Shown: piece after piece, positions 1 to 7,700 of the stretch
Numbering within the stretch: the first letter of the stretch is position 1
Layout: each line of letters begins with the position of its first letter
Virus record (IMG/VR): IMGVR_UViG_3300027608_000171
Coordinates: 1 to 22,260 of that record
DNA length: 22,260 nt
From: a virus
Direction: 5' to 3' (one strand)
Made by a program: the position numbers and the translations under genes
The notes under the pieces: generated by a model
Told to the model about the DNA's origin: nothing
Seen by the model: only the letters and a program-made list of their open reading frames with translations
Database searches by the model: none

Positions 1-369
1 AAAGAAACTCCCATTGTAAGTGTATTATCAGTAGCCTATAGCGAAGACTATGGCAAAACATACACAAATTTAGTAAAATTCACAGACTGGGTTGCACGAG
101 GCGACGCAGTAGTTTCTATTAATCCAACAGGATTTCCTGAAGCAATAAACGGATACAGAGTAAATTATTTTGGTGGCTATGATGCTATACCAGGAGATTT
201 AAAGCTAGCTGTACTAGATTTAATAGAGTACTACTCTAGAAATAATGGTTCGGTACACAGTAGCCGAGACTTAAATCCTAATACTACACAAATTAATTAT
301 GTTAGCTCAACTAACCTACCGGCTCCAATCAAGCGTATACTAGACCAATATGTAGCGGATTTTACATGA
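1..369 (+). CDS. Head-tail connector (gp6-like), C-terminal 122 residues
   Basis: The reading frame is open from base 1 to a TGA at 367-369; the start lies outside the window. The fragment has the pattern of gp6-like head-tail connector/DNA-packaging proteins, which form a ring under the portal: a beta-rich stretch ending in a G-Y-D-x-I-P-G-D-L-K motif, then a helix (LAVLDLIEYYSRN, about residues 72-84), and near the end L-P-A-P-I-K-R-I-L-D-Q-Y, matching the usual 'pa.v..lL.pyr' ending. Its stop overlaps the next start (ATGA, 366-369), so the two genes are probably translationally coupled. Position before the tail-completion and terminator genes supports the role. The family call rests on motif memory and position, not on a search. 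Confidence 0.6.
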   Translation, partial: KETPIVSVLSVAYSEDYGKTYTNLVKFTDWVARGDAVVSINPTGFPEAINGYRVNYFGGYDAIPGDLKLAVLDLIEYYSRNNGSVHSSRDLNPNTTQINYVSSTNLPAPIKRILDQYVADFT

Positions 370-2105
370 GTATATCAGAGTTTAGTACAGTAATGAAAGC
401 TAGAGCTGCTTTACAAAAGATGAATAGCACCACAGAAACTCTTGCTTCTTGGACAGATGGTTTACAAAATAGTTTAACTGTTCCTGCAGATGTATCTAAG
501 GCAAAAGCAATGTTGGGTGTAACATCTTCATTGATGATACAGGATACTGTAAATCCGAATGATAAAAAGGGACGCGGTATTTCTACTTTTAGAAATAGAG
601 CAATGGCTTTAAGTCATAATGAAACAGTAGTTACCGAAGAAGGCTTACGCAGACATTGGAAATTTTACAAATTAAAAATGCCAGTAATTACAGACACTGG
701 CATTACTAAAGGTAAAGGCAAATACGATAATACGCCTTTATTAAAAGCATATATAACATGGTACAATAAAAATTATAAAAAGCGTAATAAAAGTACTTTA
801 GAATTATATTCTAATACCGGTACTACGGATAATGTAGAAGAAGCCACCGGAATAAAGTATCAAGACACTTACACAAACACAGCTAGTGTTATGAAACAGT
901 TTTTAAAAGCTTGTGGACTAGGCGCAGAAGAACTTAAAAATTATTCTAAAAATTTTGAAGTAGGTCATATAGAATCTCAAGCATTTATAAGATTAAAAAC
1001 TACATACCAAGCAGGTGAATTTATTGATGGTAATTTCATTGAAAAAATAATAAAACTGCACGAGATGCTAGATTTAGCTTCTAGTAGTTTATTACCAGAG
1101 TACGAAGCTTTAACTGCCGCTGTATTAAAAGGTACAGAAAATAGAGGCAATATTTTTGTAGCTGTTGAAGCGCAGTTAAAAGGAAAAGATGAGCGGAAAA
1201 ATAAAAGTAAATATGCAGGTATAGACAATGTTAATACTAATCAAGGTTCCGGAGCATTGTCAAGAGCTTTAGGATTAGTAGCACTTTTAAGAGATATAGG
1301 TAGTCAAGATAATTTAGTAGATCCTAAAGATAAAATGGCTGTTAGACATATAGGTCAAGAAGCAAAAATAGTTGCTAAGAAGCTTAATCAAATTTATAAA
1401 AATTATAAAGAAAATATAAAAGAAGTTAGAAAATCTTTATATAGTACTTTTCCTGATAACAAAAAAGAAATTGCAGCCTTCTTACTAGACTTAAAAAGCT
1501 CTAAGTCACTAAGAAGTCATATAAAAGAGGTTCAACTAGCAGCCTTGCGTAAAACAACAGTTAAGCCTTTTATTGCAAAAATTAGTCCAGTACCTATAAA
1601 ATCTTTTAATCCTACTGTTGCCAAAGGCAAACAATTAGACAGAGATATAAAAGCAGCTAGCAGTAAAATAAAAAGTAGCTTGTCTAAGCTTAAAGCCACA
1701 GTCAAAGCTAAAAAATCTCCTACTGTAGGTCCCGCATTAAGGTTAAGTGTTGATCCTGAGCAATCTCAGGTTAATTTACCTCAATTGTTAGTTTTAATAA
1801 ATTCACAATTAGAAGGACAAATCAGAGATAATATGGGCGACGGTAACAGCCGTGATATTTTAAACTATAGAACAGGAAGATTTGCTGGTTCTGCTAAAGT
1901 AGCCACATTAAGTGAAAGTAGACAAGGAATGATAACTGCATTTTATAGTTATATGAAATACCCCTACGCAACATTTAGCTCAGGCCCTCCAGTTGGTCGT
2001 CAGTCTTCTCCGAAAAGTAGAGAGCCTAAATTACTAATCTCTACATCAATTAGACAAATTGCACAACAAATGGTAGGCAATAGATTAAGGGCAGTAGCCT
2101 TATGA
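366..2105 (+). CDS. Large virion protein with tail-completion-like C-terminus
   Basis: 579 residues. The C-terminal part (about 470-579) looks like a head-tail joining/tail-completion protein of the HK97 gp10 kind: a helix with I-N-S-Q-L (about 480), the N-Y-R-T-G-R-F-A segment at 500-507 typical of these proteins, then Y-M-K-Y-P-Y-A-T-F and a final helix. The first 440 or so residues are lysine-rich, mostly helical and not recognised; they include V-G-H-I at 199-202. Usual gp10-like proteins are about 110-180 residues, so most of this polypeptide is extra. The start overlaps the upstream stop (ATGA) and the end overlaps the next start (ATGA, 2102-2105), placing it inside a tightly coupled head-tail interface operon. 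The C-terminal assignment is moderate; the N-terminal function is unknown. Confidence 0.55.
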   Translation: MSISEFSTVMKARAALQKMNSTTETLASWTDGLQNSLTVPADVSKAKAMLGVTSSLMIQDTVNPNDKKGRGISTFRNRAMALSHNETVVTEEGLRRHWKFYKLKMPVITDTGITKGKGKYDNTPLLKAYITWYNKNYKKRNKSTLELYSNTGTTDNVEEATGIKYQDTYTNTASVMKQFLKACGLGAEELKNYSKNFEVGHIESQAFIRLKTTYQAGEFIDGNFIEKIIKLHEMLDLASSSLLPEYEALTAAVLKGTENRGNIFVAVEAQLKGKDERKNKSKYAGIDNVNTNQGSGALSRALGLVALLRDIGSQDNLVDPKDKMAVRHIGQEAKIVAKKLNQIYKNYKENIKEVRKSLYSTFPDNKKEIAAFLLDLKSSKSLRSHIKEVQLAALRKTTVKPFIAKISPVPIKSFNPTVAKGKQLDRDIKAASSKIKSSLSKLKATVKAKKSPTVGPALRLSVDPEQSQVNLPQLLVLINSQLEGQIRDNMGDGNSRDILNYRTGRFAGSAKVATLSESRQGMITAFYSYMKYPYATFSSGPPVGRQSSPKSREPKLLISTSIRQIAQQMVGNRLRAVAL

Positions 2106-2542
2106 CAAAAAGAATTAGTATTATAACAGCTCTGGCTGAAAAGTTTAAAATAATTGACGGAACAGGATCGTTTGCTTCCGACTTAAATGACAACAGCTAC
2201 CCTAAATTGAAATTCTGGGATGAAGTACAAGATTTTCCTTGTGTATATCTTACAGCAGGTTCAGAAATCCGCGAATACATGCCCAGCGACTTTACGTGGG
2301 CGTATTTAAATGTTAGCGTCAAAGCATACGTTCGCAGCGAAAGCGAAACACAACAACAATTAGAAGATTTATTAAATGATCTCGAAAACGTAGTAGACGC
2401 TAATCGTGTATTAGTTTATGATGCTACTAGAAATCTGTCAACAACTGAAATTTTAATTCAGTCTATAACCACCGATGAAGGACTATTAACTCCTTATGGT
2501 GTCGGTGAAATCAACTTACAAGTGCGATACGCACTTGTATAA
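2102..2542 (+). CDS. Tail terminator / tail completion protein
   Basis: 146 residues, an alpha/beta protein with the size and layout of tail terminators (lambda gpU-type), which cap the growing tube and join it to the head. It has an N-terminal helix, a core strand F-P-C-V-Y-L-T-A-G, a strand W-A-Y-L-N-V-S-V-K-A-Y-V (about 64-75), a glutamate/leucine-rich helix (about 82-99), and a final strand pair ending in G-V-G-E-I-N-L-Q-V-R-Y, the usual ending of this fold. It sits directly before the major tail protein, the normal place for this gene. The ATG lies inside the previous stop (ATGA), and AAGGG about 10 bases upstream may act as ribosome binding site. The assignment rests on position and fold pattern. 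A different neck protein is possible. Confidence 0.6.
   Translation: MTKRISIITALAEKFKIIDGTGSFASDLNDNSYPKLKFWDEVQDFPCVYLTAGSEIREYMPSDFTWAYLNVSVKAYVRSESETQQQLEDLLNDLENVVDANRVLVYDATRNLSTTEILIQSITTDEGLLTPYGVGEINLQVRYALV
2517..2539 (+). promoter_or_regulatory. Strong hairpin at the end of the terminator gene
   Basis: TACAAGTGCG (2517-2526) and CGCACTTGTA (2530-2539) form a perfect 10-bp stem with a 3-base ATA loop, ending just before the TAA stop (2540-2542). No U-run follows, so it is unlikely to be an intrinsic terminator. It lies 88 bases before the major tail protein start and could act as an RNA processing or 5'-end stabilising element for that highly expressed gene. The structure is seen directly; the role is inferred. 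Confidence 0.6.
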
Positions 2543-2626
2543 CTCTCGGATTTACGCAAGCATAACAACAGATAAATATCTAGTTACGATGCTTAAAATA
2601 TTTCCAAAAATCATAAAGGAAAGAGT

Positions 2627-3814
2627 ATGGCATTAAATTTAATTCGTAATAGTCGAGTGTTCTTCACGACTAATGTAGACAGTAATGGTAGGGTCAAAGA
2701 CACAGACTTCCTTGCTTCAAACACATTTGAGATTCAAGTCCAAGACGGATTTTCATTCTCACAAAATTCAGCTCAAGAAACAGTTACACTAAATGAAGCT
2801 GGTGCAACACCAGTTCGCGGACAACGAAGTTTTAATACTTCGCTAGAACCCGCAGATTGGAGTTTTTCCACTTATATGCGTCCTAGATACCTAGAAGGTG
2901 CAACAACCACTACTGGCTACGACGCCGACGACACAGTTGCTTGTGAAGAGTCTGTGTTATGGGGGGCTATTTCAAGTTCAGACGGCGCTGGATGGGTAAC
3001 ATCTACTTCAACATCAACTTTTACAGATAAAAGAGCTAGCTATGCCACTTTTTCTGGTTCTAACAAGCACCAATTACAACGATTTGGTTTAGTTATTAAG
3101 TTTGATAACTCAGCTTATATTATTGATAACTGTGTTCTTGATACAGCCACTATTGATTTTGGTATTGATGCTATTGCTAGTATTGCTTGGGCTGGTAAAG
3201 GTATGAATGTACGTGAAGCTACTATTGTATTAGATGCAACCCCTGCTTCATTTCACGTAACTGTTAATCCTGCAGTAGCAGCTGGAGTTTATCAACCAAA
3301 AAATACTACTGCACCTTATATAGCTAATAAGTTGTCAACTATGACACTTACAAGCAATGCAACTACACCTGTTGTATACACAATAGCCTTAACAGGTGGA
3401 AGCTTAAGTATTGCTAATAATGTAACATATTTAACACCAGCCAACTTAGGTACACTAAATGTGCCTTGTACGTATTTCACAGGTACGCGCACTATAACAT
3501 CTAATGTTACTGCTTACTTAAAAACAGGTACAGGTTCTCCTTCAGCTTTACTATCAGCTTTACTAACTGCTAATAGTACTGAAAACAAGTTTAGTGCTTT
3601 AATTTCTATTGGTGGCAGTGTTGCTGATACTAATAAAGTAGAATTGGTTATGCCTACAACTATGTTATCAATTCCAACCTTAACCACAGAACAAGTTATT
3701 TCAACAGCAATTACTTTAACTGCTCAAGGTTCTGCTCTTGGCACTGCCGGTAGTACATACGACATTGAACAAGCTAATGAACTTACTGTTAAATATTACG
3801 CAGTACCAACTTAA
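2627..3814 (+). CDS. Major tail tube protein
   Basis: 395 residues, forming the tube through which DNA passes. The N-terminal half (about 1-205) has the all-beta pattern of phage tube proteins: A-L-N-L-I-R-N-S-R-V-F-F at the start, then F-E-I-Q-V-Q-D-G-F-S-F-S-Q-N and R-G-Q-R-S-F-N-T-S-L-E-P. The second half (about 210-395) carries T-G-G-S-L-S-I-A-N-N-V-T-Y-L-T-P and Y-F-T-G-T-R-T-I-T-S-N-V-T-A-Y-L, which I associate with a second tube-like domain in longer siphovirus tube proteins. GGAAAG lies just before the ATG and is a good ribosome binding site. An 84-base leader and a terminator behind it (3834-3865) make this nearly a stand-alone gene, fitting its need for high copy number. Its place between terminator-like and chaperone genes is standard. 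Confidence 0.85.
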   Translation: MALNLIRNSRVFFTTNVDSNGRVKDTDFLASNTFEIQVQDGFSFSQNSAQETVTLNEAGATPVRGQRSFNTSLEPADWSFSTYMRPRYLEGATTTTGYDADDTVACEESVLWGAISSSDGAGWVTSTSTSTFTDKRASYATFSGSNKHQLQRFGLVIKFDNSAYIIDNCVLDTATIDFGIDAIASIAWAGKGMNVREATIVLDATPASFHVTVNPAVAAGVYQPKNTTAPYIANKLSTMTLTSNATTPVVYTIALTGGSLSIANNVTYLTPANLGTLNVPCTYFTGTRTITSNVTAYLKTGTGSPSALLSALLTANSTENKFSALISIGGSVADTNKVELVMPTTMLSIPTLTTEQVISTAITLTAQGSALGTAGSTYDIEQANELTVKYYAVPT

Positions 3815-3833
3815 GTAGCTACTGTATTTTCAT

Positions 3834-3865
3834 AGAGACTGGTTTGATCTCCAGTCTCTCTTTTT
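3834..3865 (+). terminator. Intrinsic terminator after the major tail protein
   Basis: AGAGACTGG (3834-3842) and CCAGTCTCT (3851-3859) form a perfect 9-bp stem with an 8-base loop, followed by CTTTTT. I see no new promoter before the chaperone gene, so this should act as a partial terminator that lowers chaperone expression relative to the tube protein. Confidence 0.85.
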
Positions 3866-3879
3866 AATCTTATTATAAA

Positions 3880-4305
3880 ATGACTATTAATACTCTCTCT
3901 TTAAAAACACTGTTAGTTCCTTCAAAATCAGTACAGGTTGAATATCCTGGTATGCCTGGTTTTATGATTGATTTGGCATTTTTATCTCGCGAAACACTTT
4001 TGTCAATTCGCAAAAAGTCCACAAAGACTAGCTTTAAAAATCGTCAAGCTTCTGAAGAATTTAACGAAGATTTATTTCTACAACTTTACGTTGAAAATGC
4101 TATTAAAGGATGGTCCGGTTTTAAACTGACTTATCTTGAACAACTAGCACCAGTCGACTTAAAAGAACAAGACATGGGAGCAGACTTAGGTTATAGCGCA
4201 GAAAATGCACTTTACTTAATGAAAAACTCCAGTAACTTTGATGCATTTATTAGCGAACAGGTCACAGACTTGGGAAACTTTTCGACGACCAGCTCCAGCA
4301 AGTAA
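3880..4305 (+). CDS. Tail assembly chaperone, short form (gpG-like)
   Basis: 141 residues, made when no frameshift occurs. By analogy with lambda gpG, it would coat the tape measure protein and recruit tube subunits without entering the virion. Visible features are an early beta segment with V-E-Y-P-G-M-P-G-F (about 20-28) and a mostly helical middle with A-I-K-G-W-S-G-F (about 74-81). The last residues are serine/threonine-rich. The reading frame is closed upstream by TAA at 3865-3867, so ATG 3880 is the first possible ATG, yet no Shine-Dalgarno sequence precedes it (AATCTTATTATAAA). Low initiation, together with the terminator in front, would keep the amount small. Role assigned from position between tube and tape measure genes plus the frameshift site at 4272-4278. 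Confidence 0.8.
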   Translation: MTINTLSLKTLLVPSKSVQVEYPGMPGFMIDLAFLSRETLLSIRKKSTKTSFKNRQASEEFNEDLFLQLYVENAIKGWSGFKLTYLEQLAPVDLKEQDMGADLGYSAENALYLMKNSSNFDAFISEQVTDLGNFSTTSSSK

Positions 4306-4318
4306 ATCTGCAGTTGGT
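4272..4318 (+). promoter_or_regulatory. Programmed -1 frameshift signal: slippery site and hairpin
   Basis: The heptamer G GGA AAC (4272-4278) is in the correct zero frame (..TTG GGA AAC TTT..) for a -1 slip to GGG AAA, matching the X XXY YYZ rule and resembling lambda's GGGAAAG. About 9 bases on, ACCAGCT (4288-4294) pairs with AGTTGGT (4312-4318) with one G-U, then after a C-C mismatch CAG (4296-4298) pairs with CTG (4308-4310), leaving a 9-base loop that holds the zero-frame TAA (4303-4305). The -1 frame is open from after TAG 4251-4253 to TAA 4662-4664. Site, frame and hairpin are read directly; efficiency is unknown. Confidence 0.88.
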
Positions 4319-4664
4319 TAACTACATTCAAAATATGGGCGTGTCAATGACTAAAGACATGTATTTTGAAATGTGTGAAACATTAGGTACTGAACCTATA
4401 GAGTCTGAAATTCCGGTTGAATTTGACGACTTTCCATTTGAAGTGCAGCAAGCGTTTAATGCGTATAGAATGCTGCGAGATGAGTGGGATTTCATGAACG
4501 GAAACTACTTAGGTAAATCCTTAATAGGTATTAAAGATGTTTTAGAAGCAACAGAGGTTGATCCTTCTGAGCAAAAATTTATAGTTATGCTAATACGCGT
4601 AATTGATAATATTAGATCAGAAGAAATCAATAATAAGAAAAAAACACAAGAGCCTGCTAATTAA
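4278..4664 (+). CDS. Tail assembly chaperone, -1 frameshift extension (gpT-like)
   Basis: This is the second half of a G-T type fusion: 133 residues from the 3880 frame, then 128 from this frame starting L-F-D-D-Q-L-Q-Q, about 261 in all. The extension should bind tube subunits, as the lambda T domain does. It contains M-Y-F-E-M-C-E-T-L-G-T-E-P, a D-F-P-F-E-V-Q-Q-A-F-N segment, and W-D-F-M-N-G-N-Y-L-G-K, a pattern I know from tail chaperone extensions, then a charged lysine-rich tail. A separate start (for example TTG 4314) is possible but has no ribosome binding site and would cut into the conserved region, so it is best read as part of the fusion. The stop codon lies inside the stem of the following terminator. 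Confidence 0.85.
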   Translation, partial: LFDDQLQQVNLQLVNYIQNMGVSMTKDMYFEMCETLGTEPIESEIPVEFDDFPFEVQQAFNAYRMLRDEWDFMNGNYLGKSLIGIKDVLEATEVDPSEQKFIVMLIRVIDNIRSEEINNKKKTQEPAN

Positions 4665-4681
4665 AATTAGCGGGCTTTTTT
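4651..4681 (+). terminator. Intrinsic terminator after the chaperone genes
   Basis: AGCCTGCTAATT (4651-4662) pairs with AATTAGCGGGCT (4665-4676) with a single G-U pair, and a run of six T follows (4676-4681). The stem includes the chaperone stop codon. It isolates the chaperone transcript from the tape measure unit, which has its own promoter 20 bases on. Confidence 0.92.
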
Positions 4682-4700
4682 GCGTTAAAAATTTTTTGGT

Positions 4701-4729
4701 TTGACAACTGCGTGGTCACATGGTATAAT
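4701..4729 (+). promoter_or_regulatory. Perfect-consensus sigma70 promoter with extended -10
   Basis: TTGACA (4701-4706), a 17-base spacer and TATAAT (4724-4729) are all consensus, and TGG before the -10 supplies an extended -10 motif. The start of transcription would be near 4736. It drives the tape measure gene and probably everything down to the terminator at 22119-22153, since I see no convincing terminator or promoter in between. The promoter at 22157-22185 shares TTGACAAC and TGGTATAAT with it. Confidence 0.93.
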
Positions 4730-4743
4730 GATCTCTAGTTAAG

Positions 4744-4763
4744 TTATCAAAAAATTTTGATAA
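4744..4763 (+). promoter_or_regulatory. Perfect palindrome in the tape measure leader
   Basis: TTATCAAAA (4744-4752), AA, then TTTTGATAA (4755-4763) is a 9-bp perfect inverted repeat lying roughly +8 to +28 from the predicted start and 19 bases before the ATG. It could be a protein-binding operator just downstream of the promoter or an AU-rich 5' hairpin protecting the mRNA. No run of U follows, so it is not a terminator. Function inferred. Confidence 0.5.
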
Positions 4764-4782
4764 TATCCGAACAGGAGTAAGC

Positions 4783-7700
4783 ATGAGTAACGATACAACA
4801 GTTTTACAAGTTAAGCTAGACGACCTAGGAACCATTGAGAAGATTGACAATAAACTCAAAAAGGCTAGAGGTACCTTTGACTCATTTGATAAGCAGGTGA
4901 GTAAAGGTCTTGGCGGTGGAAAAGGTACTAGTGGTTGGAAAAAAGCCACAATGGGTACTAACGAATACGATATTGCCAGGGGTAGTGCCGGCGCCACAGG
5001 TGCGTCAGGACGAGACTTTGCAAACCAAGCTCGTGGTCTTGATGGATTAGTACGTCTATATGCTACTTATGCTGCCAATGTGTTTGCAGCTGGAGCAGCT
5101 TTTCGTGCATTAAGTGATGCAGCAGATACTTCAAACATGATTCAAGGTATGAATCAATTAGGTGCTGCTAGTGGAACAGCGTTAGGTACTATTGCTCAAA
5201 ATTTAAGAAATGCTACCGACGGCGCAATTAGTATGCGCGAAGCAATGGAAGCAACTACAAAAGGTACTGCTGCTGGATTGTCTGGTAAACAAATGGAGCT
5301 GCTAGGCAACGTTGCAAACAAAGCGTCTAAAGCTTTGGGTATTGGTATGCCTGACGCTATTAGTCGTTTGACTCGTGGTATTTCAAAACTAGAGCCTGAG
5401 TTACTAGACGAACTTGGTTTATTTACAAAAATAGGTCCCGCCACAGAAGATTATGCCCGTAGCATAGGTAAAGCTACAGGCAGTTTAACAGACTTCGAAA
5501 GACGTCAAGCATTTGCTAATGCCGTGCTAAAAGAAGGTATGGACAAATTTAGTTCGATTGATATACCTGCTAATCCCTACGATAAACTTTTAGCTAGTTT
5601 AAAAGATTTAAGTTTTGTAGCACTAGAAATTACTAACAAAGCTTTTGTACCCCTAGTTAATATATTGTCCCAAAATCCTGTAGCATTGCTTGGAGTTTTA
5701 GCAACAATAGGTGCATCAATAATTAAAAGTGCTATTCCTGCTTTAGGACAATATCGAGATAATTTAAAGAAAACTGCTGACGCAAGTCGCATGACTTTTA
5801 GTACTATGTACGCCGATCAGCAAGAACAGATAGGTATGGGAGCAGCGGCCGCAGGTGCAGCTGCTGAAAAAGCTTATAAAAAATCAGCAGCTACACAAAG
5901 TAGAATTCAAGAACTTTCAAAAAATGCTACTTTTAGTAAAACTAACAAAACAGACTATGCTGGATTAGCTGCTAAAGATCCATTTGCTCTTACAGCTGCA
6001 GAAATAAAATCTTTAGAGCGTCGTGCTAACGATTTAGCTAAACGAAATTCTGAAGAAGCTACCAGACTTAAAGCACACATTGCTGAATTAAAAGCAATAC
6101 GTGCGGGTGCCGAACTTGCTAATACAAATGTGCAAGCTGTTGCTTTAGCTAAAGGTACAGGTGTGCTCAGTACAGTCTATGCTAATGATATTATACAAAA
6201 ACGTACATTAAATAAATTAGCAAGTGATAGCATTAGATCTACAGCTGCAGAAACTCAAGCAGTTTATGGAGCCAGAACAGCTTATACTAAATTAAATGAC
6301 GAAATTAAGAAAGCTAGAGCCGGCCAATTAATGGTACAAATTGGTAGCGAAAAGAATGGTGATGCAATTATGAAACCCGCTCCATACATGAGTGCGTTTC
6401 AAGCAGGTTTAACTCGTACAGCCGGACTTACTGGTATAGTGGTACAAAAAATTGGCTCGCTAGTTTCAGCATTTGGAGTATGGGGTATGGCTATAGGTGC
6501 TCTAGTTGGAGCATTTGCTTTACTTGACTCTTGGTTTACAAAAACAGAAAAAGAAGCAGACGCTTTTAATAAAGCAATAAAAACTACTTCAGACGCAGTT
6601 GATAATTCAGCCAGAACTTTAGCAGCTCTTGCAAAACAACCTGGAATAGCTACAGCCTCAATTCAAGGTTTTTTTGCACTTTCAAATGCAAGTAACACTA
6701 CAACTGATGCAATTGAAACACAAATTCAAACTACTAAAGATTTATTAAAAGCGTTGGATAATAGTGGCTGGGATCGTGCAATAAATAATATTAAGGGATT
6801 GTTTGATAAAGATGCTAATTCTGAGTCAGCAAAAAATCTTGCCGCTACAGTACAGCAACAGTTGCAACTATTTCGTGCAGCGGGTATGGGAGATGAAGCA
6901 GAAGCAAGTTTTAAGAGAGCCATTGGTGTAAATAGTTTAGATCTTACTACTGTAGCAGCAAGATTTAAAGTAAGTACTAAAGCACAAGACGAGTTCCAAA
7001 TATCAAATAAAGCTCTTGCTGTTAGACTAGCGGAATCTAGTGCCAGACTTCAATCTTTTAAAACCGCTACAGAAAATGTTACAAAAGCCTATGATGAGTT
7101 TATACAATCTACAGCTAATAGTAATCCTTTATTTAAAATTGGAGCTGCCTTAACAGACTTATCATTAGTCATGGATGATTTAACAAAAGGTAGTCTTCAT
7201 GACATAAATGCTGCTTTTAATGACTTAGCAACTACTCCTAGGAAAATTGCACAGTTTGGTCCTGAGTTTGTTGAGCAATTTGTCGCAATACGCGCACAAT
7301 TTAAAAATACATTACAAGATTACACAGCATATGGACAAAGCCTAGCAGCTGTACAAGACCAGATAACTGCAAAAACAGAAGAATTTATACATGCTAAAGA
7401 CCCTACTTTCTGGGGAATTGGACCGCAAGATACAGGAAGTGCACAAGAACAAAGAGATATGTTAGGTGGAGAAATACGTGGTCTTAAACAAGCTGAAGGC
7501 ACATTACTAAACTTACAACTTGGTATAGATAAGAAAGTTTTTCAACAAGCCACAGAGTTATTTGGAAAAGGTGTTGAGATTTCTTTTAAAGAAGGTGCAA
7601 AATATATAGATATTGCACTTGGCCAAGCCTCTCAAAAAGCTGCACTTACTATTGCACAAGCTACGTTGCAGTCACTATCTGGCCCAGAAGCTGCAGCACG

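Noticed and set aside
2570-2580. GATAAATAT before the tube protein gene, close to the T4-type late promoter TATAAATA
   Set aside because: One short AT-rich match only; the other starts in the window do not carry it, and the two clear promoters are of sigma70 type.
4314-4664. Second chaperone frame as an independent gene from TTG 4314
   Set aside because: No ribosome binding site, and the frame is open and conserved-looking upstream to the slippery site; a frameshift product explains it better.
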